Assembly (NCBI GenBank): GCA_051880395.1
Contig: JBJENW010000276.1
Span: 1 to 9,315 of the forward strand
DNA from: JBJENW01 sp051880395
GTDB lineage: Bacteria > Bacillota > Clostridia > Lachnospirales > Lachnospiraceae
Length of the DNA: 9,315 nucleotides
Direction of reading: 5' to 3'
Positions 1 to 6,014 of the stretch are shown here, one piece after another; position 1 is the first letter of the stretch, and each line of letters opens with the position of its first letter. The position numbers and the translations under genes were made by a program. A model generated the notes under the pieces. It made no database searches, was not told the DNA's origin, and saw only the letters and a list, made by a program, of their open reading frames with translations.

Positions 1-113
1 CTGTTTTTTGATCGTTGGACAACCGGTGCATCCTGTCCGCCCGGAAAAGAATCCGTTTTTGATTCTTAGCCGGGCGAACAGGATGTGCCGGTTGTCCAAC
101 CTCCAAAAAACAG
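1..113. repeat. Long foldback palindrome at the left edge
   Basis: Bases 1-113 fold on themselves almost end to end. Bases 1-10 pair with 104-113, a 3x3 internal loop follows, 14-36 pair with 78-100 (two G-T pairs), one mismatch, 38-44 with 70-76, a 2x2 loop, 47-53 with 61-67, and a 7-base loop CGTTTTT at 54-60. That is about 47 pairs. The base of the stem is CTGTTTTTTG against CAAAAAACAG, so the T and A tracts lie inside the stem. No T-run follows the stem on the + strand, so it is not a standard intrinsic terminator on that strand. It sits next to the 124-346 repeat and may be part of the same element. Because the stem starts at base 1, it may continue outside the window. No coding role is seen. 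Confidence 0.85.
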
Positions 114-123
114 CAAAAATAAA

Positions 124-346
124 GCTTCGCAGAACTGCCCGTCGTGAACTTACTTCATTTCTGTCAAGCCACTCTGTCCGATGCCACCCGTGTTCTGTGC
201 CTGCCCGAATCCCGGAAACGTCCGTCTATGGATCCCCCGGCTGAGATCTGTTTCGCCCAACCACCCCCTAAGAGTGGTGGAGCCGATACAGTTTCGGGTG
301 GTCAATAAAGTAGAACCTGCACACTTACACCCATATAAAGCGTAAA
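124..346 (-). repeat. Left copy of ~223-bp inverted repeat
   Basis: Read on the - strand, this segment matches about 9092-9315 read on the + strand. By hand alignment there are roughly 27 differences in about 222 positions, close to 88% identity. The most conserved block runs from GCTTCGCAGAACTGCCCGTC (124) through the GGCTGAGATCTG stretch (239-250). At the recQ-side end (about 323-346) a small stem-loop is kept in both copies, with G-T pairs in the left copy that only pair when the RNA is read on the - strand. I therefore assign the element the - strand here, pointing away from the genes. Reading frames across it differ between the copies by an in-frame stop, so I do not call a protein. It could be a non-coding RNA gene, a MITE-like element or a dispersed intergenic repeat; I do not recognise a named family. 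Confidence 0.8.
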
Positions 347-405
347 GATTGTGAGTGAACAGTAACTGGGTGGAAAAGTCCGCATAGGAAAAAGAATTCC
401 TTCCG

Positions 406-434
406 TTGACGGATAAAAGGAAAACAACTATAAT
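406..434 (+). promoter_or_regulatory. Sigma-70-type promoter for recQ
   Basis: TTGACG at 406-411 and TATAAT at 429-434 are separated by exactly 17 bases (412-428), a near-perfect housekeeping promoter. Transcription would begin near 441, giving a recQ leader of about 60 nt. It lies just inside the gene-side end of the left repeat. A short palindrome AGGAA/TTCCT (386-390 against 397-401, by eye) lies directly upstream of the -35 box and could be an operator, but this is speculative. Confidence 0.85.
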
Positions 435-487
435 AACAGAGACAAATGAAAATGCAGCAAATACGGAACGACTATTCGAAAAAAGAT

Positions 488-492
488 AGGAG
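488..492 (+). promoter_or_regulatory. Ribosome binding site that decides the recQ TTG start
   Basis: AGGAG at 488-492 lies 8 bases before the TTG at 501. The upstream ATGs at 446 and 452 are out of frame with recQ, and no in-frame ATG lies between the promoter and 501, so the TTG is the supported start. Confidence 0.8.
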
Positions 493-500
493 TACAAACT

Positions 501-2435
501 TTGAATTTACAAGAAGTATTAAAAAAATATTTTGGTTATGACAGTTTAAGACAAGGACAGCAAGAGCTGATCGATGGAATTTTAGCAGGAAAAGATGTGC
601 TTGGCATCATGCCGACCGGAGCAGGAAAATCACTCTGTTACCAGGCATCGGCATTGATGCTGCCAGGGATTACGATTGTGGTATCTCCATTGATCTCATT
701 GATGGCAGATCAGGTAAAAGCATTAAATCAGGCGGGCGTTCATGCCGCTTATATTAATAGCTCATTGACAGAAAATCAGATCACACTGGCACTTTCCTAT
801 GCCGCGCAGGGCAGATACAAAATTGTATATGTGGCACCGGAAAGGTTGCAAACACCGCGTTTTCTGGCATTTGCTTCGCAGGTAGATCTGTCTATGGTGA
901 CGATTGATGAAGCACACTGTATTTCTCAGTGGGGACAGGATTTTCGACCGAGTTATCTGGAAATCGCAGATTTTCTGGCGCAGCTTCCAAACCGCCCGGT
1001 TGTAAGCGCATTTACAGCGACAGCTACCGAGCGTGTGAAACAGGATATTATAAAAAGCCTGCATTTGAAACAGCCAGAGGTTGTAGTAACTGGATTTGAC
1101 AGACCGAATCTGTTTTTTCGCGTGATCAATCGAAAAGGCGGAAGAGAGACGGACAACAGCATTTTAAACTATGTAAAAAAACACGAGGACGAAAGTGGAA
1201 TCATTTATTGTGCCACCAGAAAAAATGTGGATCATGTCTATGAACTGCTCTTGCAGCAGGGAATCTCAGCCGGACATTATCATGCCGGATTAACACTCGA
1301 AGAACGCAAAGAAAATCAGGAAGATTTTACATACGACCGCACTCGCGTTATGGTGGCGACAAATGCATTTGGAATGGGAATCGACAAATCGAACGTGCGT
1401 TATGTTCTGCACTATAATATGCCGCAGAGTTTGGAATATTATTACCAGGAAGCAGGGCGCGCCGGACGAGATGGAGAAGAGGCAGAGTGTGTATTATATT
1501 TTTCCAGGCAGGATATCATGATCAACAAACGCCTGTTAGAGGTAAAGGCGCAAAACGGAGAAGATGATCCTGCGTATCGCGCCAACGAGCATCGAAAGTT
1601 AAATCAGATGATTCACTACTGCGAGACGGACCAGTGTCTGCGTGCGTATATGCTTAATTATTTCGGGGATACGAGTCCTTGTCAGTGTGAAAAATGCAGC
1701 AATTGCGTGGTTGTCGAAGAGGAAGAAGAAGAGAATTATCTTCAGACGAAAAAGGAGAAGAAAAAAGCAGCGGAAATTGCAGATCTGACAGAAGAAGGGC
1801 AGATTTTGTTTGAACGTTTGCGGGAATGCCGCAGAGAACTTGCAGCGGAACAACAGGTGCCGCCTTTTATTATCTGTTCGGATAAAACACTGAAAGATAT
1901 GTGCGCAAAATGCCCACAGGATGCAGCGCAGATGGGGAACGTTTATGGCATGGGCGAAATGAAAGTGGAAAGCTATGGCGCACGTTTTATAGAAGTTATC
2001 ACAGCATTTGTAAATGAAAATGGTGTACATGAATTCTATAAACAGGGAGAGGCGGCCGAAACATCCAGGAAAAAGAAACTGCCGTTTTATGTCGAACCGG
2101 GGCGGCTGGATGAGGTAGAATTGACAGAGGAACGCAATATTTCGGATCTGGCAGCGGCGATCAATGCCTTAACAGATGACAAAGATCGCAAAAAAATATC
2201 CGGCACATTTTTAAATCAATTGCTCATCGAGGAGGGGTATCTGCGGGAGGAAGAACAGGAAACACGAACGGATAAGCGTGTCACAGAAGAAGGATTTGCT
2301 ATCGGAATCAAAGAAGAAAAGCGGACTTCCAGATATGGAACGGTATATTATGCGTTGACGCATACCAGGGAAAGTCAGAAGGTCATTTTAGAAAAATTGA
2401 AGGAGTATTTGAAAGAGCAGACAGAGAATTGTTAA
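501..2435 (+). CDS. recQ: ATP-dependent DNA helicase RecQ (RQC winged helix not recognisable; extra C-terminal domain)
   Basis: This is a 3'-5' superfamily 2 DNA helicase that unwinds forked and recombination intermediates in the cytoplasm. Seen in the 644-residue product: the N-terminal YFGYDSLRQGQ motif (residues 10-20), Walker A MPTGAGKS (37-44), DEAH box (136-139) followed by the RecQ aromatic-rich loop CISQWGQDFRPSY, SAFTATAT (169-176), motif V ATNAFGMGIDK (286-296) and motif VI QEAGRAGRDG (316-325). Four zinc-binding cysteines typical of RecQ are present (C379, C396, C399, C402). The usual ~100-residue RQC winged-helix domain is not recognisable after the zinc site. Instead a short Glu/Lys-rich linker (405-428) leads directly to an HRDC-like domain (about 432-505). 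A further ~130 residues follow, with a possible winged-helix segment (about 545-620). The start is TTG at 501, set by AGGAG. The helicase assignment is very secure; the C-terminal domain reading is by eye. Confidence 0.96.
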   Translation: MNLQEVLKKYFGYDSLRQGQQELIDGILAGKDVLGIMPTGAGKSLCYQASALMLPGITIVVSPLISLMADQVKALNQAGVHAAYINSSLTENQITLALSYAAQGRYKIVYVAPERLQTPRFLAFASQVDLSMVTIDEAHCISQWGQDFRPSYLEIADFLAQLPNRPVVSAFTATATERVKQDIIKSLHLKQPEVVVTGFDRPNLFFRVINRKGGRETDNSILNYVKKHEDESGIIYCATRKNVDHVYELLLQQGISAGHYHAGLTLEERKENQEDFTYDRTRVMVATNAFGMGIDKSNVRYVLHYNMPQSLEYYYQEAGRAGRDGEEAECVLYFSRQDIMINKRLLEVKAQNGEDDPAYRANEHRKLNQMIHYCETDQCLRAYMLNYFGDTSPCQCEKCSNCVVVEEEEEENYLQTKKEKKKAAEIADLTEEGQILFERLRECRRELAAEQQVPPFIICSDKTLKDMCAKCPQDAAQMGNVYGMGEMKVESYGARFIEVITAFVNENGVHEFYKQGEAAETSRKKKLPFYVEPGRLDEVELTEERNISDLAAAINALTDDKDRKKISGTFLNQLLIEEGYLREEEQETRTDKRVTEEGFAIGIKEEKRTSRYGTVYYALTHTRESQKVILEKLKEYLKEQTENC

Positions 2436-2440
2436 AAAGT

Positions 2441-2491
2441 GTGCGCAGAATCTCTTTGCATCGGTTCACATGAGATTCTGTGGGAGCGCAC
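2441..2491 (+). terminator. Stem-loop just after recQ (possible terminator or attenuator)
   Basis: GTGCG (2441-2445) pairs with CGCAC (2487-2491) and CAGAATCTC (2446-2454) pairs with GAGATTCTG (2472-2480), separated by a 6-base bulge and with a 17-base loop. The structure starts six bases after the recQ stop. It is not followed by a clear T-run (GTTGATTAAATTT follows), so termination is uncertain. It overlaps the left part of the leader repeat described next, and its GAATCTC strand has a second possible partner downstream. Confidence 0.35.
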
Positions 2492-2565
2492 GTTGATTAA
2501 ATTTGTGTGCATCTGACAAAAAATCAGCTGCAAAAGCGAGCGCAAGAGAGATTCCGAGAGAACAT
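2446..2565 (+). repeat. Leader repeat, copy 1 (upstream of the helicase fusion gene)
   Basis: Bases 2492-2565 match 5889-5962 at 69 of 74 positions, in the same orientation, and every difference is a transition. Weaker similarity continues to the left: CTCTTTG (2452-2458 against 5826-5832), then CGGTT, then TGAGAT, then GCGCACGTTGATT against GCGTATGTTGATT. Relative to copy 2, about two dozen bases of the left arm are missing. The repeat ends 22 bases before the GTG start of the next gene, just ahead of its ribosome binding site. It is either a cis-acting structured leader RNA or a MITE-like palindromic element; I do not recognise a named riboswitch. Confidence 0.85.
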
Positions 2566-2587
2566 TAAATAAAAAGAGGAGGAAATC

Positions 2588-5500
2588 GTGGAGAAAAAAA
2601 GAGGAAAAGGAAAAGAAAAAGAAAAAGAAGAGGTACCCAGGTTACCGGGTCTGACAAGAGAAGAGGAAGAAAAGCAGCTGGCATATATTCTTGCAATTGC
2701 GCAGGAAAATCTGGAACATGCCCAGGAAGAAATACGAAAAGTGAATGAAGATTTAGCAGATCTTTTGGAAGTGTATGAGGCAAAAGAAAAAGAAGGACTG
2801 ACTCTTTGGAATAATGCCACTACCCGGCTGCAGGAAACGGAACAAGAACTGGTACGGCTGAAAAAAGCAAGAAAAAAACCATATTTTGGCCGGATCGATT
2901 TTAAAGATCCAAGGATGAAGACAGAAGAAGCATACTATATCGGCAGAGTTGGAATTACAAAACATGCATCTGAGCCGGTTGTGTTGGACTGGAGAGCGCC
3001 GATCGCATCTGTTTATTATGAAAGCCAGATGGGCCCGTGCAGTTATACGGTTCTTTCGGAGGGAACTTATAAGATTGATCTGAAACGAAAACGTACCTAT
3101 GAGATCGAGCAGGATACGCTGAAGGATTTTTATGATTCCGATGTGGTGGCAAATGATGCACTTTTGACAAAATATCTGGCAAAAAATAAAAAAGCAGTGC
3201 TGGGTGAGATCATTGCTACGATTCAAGAAGAACAAAACAGGATTATTCGTCGTTCTCCAAAAACAAATATGATCGTACAGGGAGCGGCAGGTTCTGGAAA
3301 AACAACGGTGGCGATGCATCGGATTTCTTATATTTTGTATAATTACAAGGACCTCTTTCGAGCGCAGGATTTCTATGTCATTGGCAGTAATCCGATTTTA
3401 TTAAATTATATCACCGGTGTTTTGCCGGAATTAGATGTATATGGCATTCGGCAGATGACGATGGAAGAGTTGTTTGTACGTTTATTATATGAAGACTGGG
3501 ATGCGGATGTCTATTCGTATTGCGTGCTAAATCAAGCAGATGGGGCAGAGTGTATCAAAGGAACGTGGGAGTGGTTTCATGACCTGGAGCGTTTCTGTCA
3601 GATATATGAGGAAACGACGATTCCACACCAGAATATTTATTTAGAAAAAACAGGTGTGCTTTTGTTAACAGGTGAGCAGATCTTGCAATATCTGAGCGAA
3701 GAAAAAAATGCTTCGATGCAGAGTAAAATCGGAATGCTGAATGAACGACTCTATGCGAAGTATGAAAATGAAGTGACGGGAAAATCGGTTACCTTTCCGC
3801 CAAAAGAACGAAAGATACTGGATAAAAAATATGCAGGGTATTTTGGCAATGGGATATGGAATGATTCGATTTTTTCCTTTTATCGAAGATTTTTGCAGGC
3901 GCAGGCAGAGATGGGAAAACGGGTGTCGATACCGGAGACAGTGTTTGATGTATATGATCTGGCGGCACTTGCGTATATTTACAAACGAATAAAAGAGACA
4001 GATCCGATACGAGAGGCAAGTCATGTGGTGGTCGATGAGGCACAAGATTTTGGAATGATGGCGTATGCGAGCCTGAAATATTGTATGCGTGGCTGCACCT
4101 ATACCATCATGGGAGATACGTCGCAGAATATCAATGACCGATATGGGTTAAATGACTGGGATGAATTGCGCAGTTTGATTTTGACAGGACCGTATGATTC
4201 GTTTTGTCTGCTGCAGAAAAGTTATCGAAATACAGTAGAAATTTCAGAATTTGCCAATGAAATTTTGCGGCATGGTTCATTTGCCATTTATCCGGTGAAA
4301 CCGATCATCCGTCATGGCAAAAAAGTAGAAGTAAGAAACATGCAAAAAGAAGCAGACCGGCTGGCAGAGACGGTAAAAGTCATCAAAGACTGGCAGCAGA
4401 CAGGCTATGAAACTATCGCCGTAATCTGTAGGGATACGGGAAAAGCAGAACAGATAGCCGCTGCATTAAAACAGTATGTAAAAATCGAAGATTGCAATCC
4501 GGAGTGTGCAGAGTTTGGAGAGGGTGTCATGGTACTTCCCGTAGCATATACAAAAGGCCTGGAATTTGATGCGGTGATTCTGTATGATCCTTCAAAGGAA
4601 GCATATCCCGAGAATGATGGAAATGTAAAACTTTTATATGTTGCTGCAACACGTGCGCTGCATGAACTTGTGGTGGTTTCCGGGAAAGAGCTGACGGATA
4701 TTCTGGCAAAAAAAGTGCCAGAGGGAAAGAAAAAGAAAGAATTTGCAGTGGAAACACAAACCGTGCAGAAAGAGTATCAAAAAACGGTTCTGACGCAGAA
4801 AGAATGTGAGGAACAACGTCGAATCGAAGGGGATCGCAATCGATCGGAACGAGATTCGATCGGTCCAAGAAAAATAGTTGTGAAGTCAAATTTGAAGAAA
4901 CAGGAACCAGAGTTGGTTTCTGTATCAAAGCAAAATCCGAACAAGAAAGCACAGTCAGAGTCACTTGCTGCTGTAAAGCAAGATCCGTATAAGCAAGTAA
5001 TTGGGAACGAAAAAAATAATTCTCCGTATGCGTATGGTTCTGTCCCGGATACAAGCGTATTGACAGTAAAAGGGCATTCCAGAAATAATTTTGCAGTAAA
5101 ATGGACCAAACGGACAAAGACATACGTGGAACTTGCAAGTGCGTATGGAATGTTACGTTTTACTCCAATCACAGAGGAAGTGATACGCGTCAGTTTTGTA
5201 AAAGGTGTCACAGAAAACGTACAGGAAACAAGGTGGAGAACAAAACCCGAAACACCGTTTGCATGGAGTGCCAGAGAATCTCGAACCATCGTTGAAATAG
5301 CAACAAAAAAAGTGGTCATAACCGTAGACAAACGAACAGGCGCGATTACTTTCTGGAATGAAAAGCGGGAAAAACTGCTATGTGAGCGAACAGATCAACC
5401 GCGCTTGATCGAGGAAAAACAGACTTGGAATTTTTTTGATTGGGACAAAGGGGAACGGCTGAAAGCAAAAGGCATTTTAGATGATGAACTGACCGATCTT

Positions 5501-5734
5501 ACCACAAAAGCAAGGTATATTTCGTTTGGTGGAGGAAAACCACGAATGCCACTCGTTTTGTCAAATAAAGGATATGCAATTGCAGTAGCTGCATCTGAGA
5601 CGGTACTTTTCTGTAATATAAAAATATACGGACAGTATCTGTATACAGAAGGCGATACACAGATCGATTATTATTTTATTTACGGACAGAGCAGGGAAAC
5701 ATCAATAGCGTTATATAAAAAATTAAATTTATAA
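2588..5734 (+). CDS. HelD/UvrD-type helicase fused to a GH31 N-terminal-like beta-sandwich domain
   Basis: The first ~700 of 1048 residues match the class II HelD helicase-like family, which binds RNA polymerase and releases it from DNA using ATP. Seen in order: a Lys/Glu-rich start; an N-terminal coiled coil (about 24-97); the HelD signatures YFGRIDF (99-105) and DWRAPIASVYYE (134-145); Walker A GAAGSGKTT (232-240); Walker B VVVDEAQD (480-487); SYRNT (545-549); YTKGLEFD (654-661); and motif VI YVAATRA (684-690). A charged linker (about 705-825) follows. Residues about 830-1048 resemble the N-terminal non-catalytic domain of GH31 alpha-glucosidases (ITVDKRTGAITFWN, PLVLSNKGYAIAV, QIDYYFIYGQS). 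The protein stops where the GH31 catalytic barrel would begin. HelD proteins are usually about 700-780 residues, so the tail is extra. The GTG start at 2588 has GAGGAGG at 2576-2582. The helicase call is secure; the tail is a by-eye assignment. Confidence 0.9.
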   Translation: MEKKRGKGKEKEKEEVPRLPGLTREEEEKQLAYILAIAQENLEHAQEEIRKVNEDLADLLEVYEAKEKEGLTLWNNATTRLQETEQELVRLKKARKKPYFGRIDFKDPRMKTEEAYYIGRVGITKHASEPVVLDWRAPIASVYYESQMGPCSYTVLSEGTYKIDLKRKRTYEIEQDTLKDFYDSDVVANDALLTKYLAKNKKAVLGEIIATIQEEQNRIIRRSPKTNMIVQGAAGSGKTTVAMHRISYILYNYKDLFRAQDFYVIGSNPILLNYITGVLPELDVYGIRQMTMEELFVRLLYEDWDADVYSYCVLNQADGAECIKGTWEWFHDLERFCQIYEETTIPHQNIYLEKTGVLLLTGEQILQYLSEEKNASMQSKIGMLNERLYAKYENEVTGKSVTFPPKERKILDKKYAGYFGNGIWNDSIFSFYRRFLQAQAEMGKRVSIPETVFDVYDLAALAYIYKRIKETDPIREASHVVVDEAQDFGMMAYASLKYCMRGCTYTIMGDTSQNINDRYGLNDWDELRSLILTGPYDSFCLLQKSYRNTVEISEFANEILRHGSFAIYPVKPIIRHGKKVEVRNMQKEADRLAETVKVIKDWQQTGYETIAVICRDTGKAEQIAAALKQYVKIEDCNPECAEFGEGVMVLPVAYTKGLEFDAVILYDPSKEAYPENDGNVKLLYVAATRALHELVVVSGKELTDILAKKVPEGKKKKEFAVETQTVQKEYQKTVLTQKECEEQRRIEGDRNRSERDSIGPRKIVVKSNLKKQEPELVSVSKQNPNKKAQSESLAAVKQDPYKQVIGNEKNNSPYAYGSVPDTSVLTVKGHSRNNFAVKWTKRTKTYVELASAYGMLRFTPITEEVIRVSFVKGVTENVQETRWRTKPETPFAWSARESRTIVEIATKKVVITVDKRTGAITFWNEKREKLLCERTDQPRLIEEKQTWNFFDWDKGERLKAKGILDDELTDLTTKARYISFGGGKPRMPLVLSNKGYAIAVAASETVLFCNIKIYGQYLYTEGDTQIDYYFIYGQSRETSIALYKKLNL

Positions 5735-5810
5735 AGAAACATGCAAAATGCCTTGCGTTTTTGTATAAATGAGAAAATAATCAAGTGATATGAAACAAAA
5801 TTTCAGGTAA
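5735..5810. other. Intergenic stretch before the second leader element
   Basis: This short AT-rich spacer follows the helicase fusion gene. It holds a weak stem around 5744-5763 (CAAAATGC against GCGTTTTTG) ending in T-rich sequence, a TATAAAT (5764-5770) without a good -35 box, and a small TGAAA/TTTCA hairpin (5791-5805). None is strong enough to call a terminator or a promoter with confidence. There is no trace here of a GH31 catalytic domain that the upstream gene might have lost. Confidence 0.4.
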
Positions 5811-5962
5811 ATGTTTTCTCGGGGGCTCTTTGTGCCCGGTTTTGTGAGATGATTTTTTGTCAGATGCGTACAAATTTATGAGGCGTATGTTGATTAAATT
5901 TGTGTGCATCTGGCGGAAAATCAGCCGCAAAAGCGAGCGCAAGGGAGATTCCGAGAGAACAT
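5811..5962 (+). repeat. Leader repeat, copy 2: 152-bp near-complete palindrome upstream of the peptidase gene
   Basis: The two 68-base arms, 5811-5878 and 5895-5962, are reverse complements of each other over most of their length, around a 16-base centre (5879-5894). The inner 28 bases (5851-5878 with 5895-5922) pair without a gap, using five G-U pairs. The outer part begins ATGTT and ends AACAT. By eye about a dozen arm differences keep pairing in the + strand RNA as G-U, against roughly five that break it. The right arm is the segment shared with copy 1. The element ends 52 bases before the peptidase ATG. It may be a leader RNA structure or a transposable palindromic element; no target-site duplication is clear. 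Confidence 0.88.
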
Positions 5963-6000
5963 ATAAAAATAAGAGAGGATAAAAAGGGAAAATAGAGAAA

Positions 6001-6008
6001 AAGGAGAG
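6001..6008 (+). promoter_or_regulatory. Ribosome binding site of the M3 peptidase gene
   Basis: AAGGAGAG at 6001-6008 lies 6 bases before the ATG at 6015. It supports that start and shows that the palindromic leader element itself is not the ribosome binding site. Confidence 0.75.
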
Positions 6009-6014
6009 AGAAAC

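Noticed and set aside
8..244. 78-codon open frame on the + strand over the left palindrome and repeat
   Set aside because: It runs through the foldback and the repeat, has no ribosome binding site and resembles no protein; its frame is not kept in the right copy of the repeat.
378..390. GTCCGCATAGGAA shared with the right repeat (reverse complement) but outside the left repeat
   Set aside because: A single 13-base match within 9 kb can arise by chance and has no similar sequence around it.
150..497. 115-codon open frame on the - strand across the left repeat and the recQ promoter
   Set aside because: Only the repeat part is shared with the right copy, where the frame is stopped by TGA at 9260-9262. 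Its other half overlaps the recQ promoter and leader. It is more likely a chance frame in a non-coding repeat.
4527..5331. Long open frames on the - strand inside the helicase fusion gene
   Set aside because: They are antisense shadows of a well-supported gene, with no ribosome binding site and no recognisable protein features.
5744..5770. Possible terminator or promoter after the helicase fusion gene
   Set aside because: The stem is short and imperfect, and the TATAAAT has no -35 partner at a proper distance.
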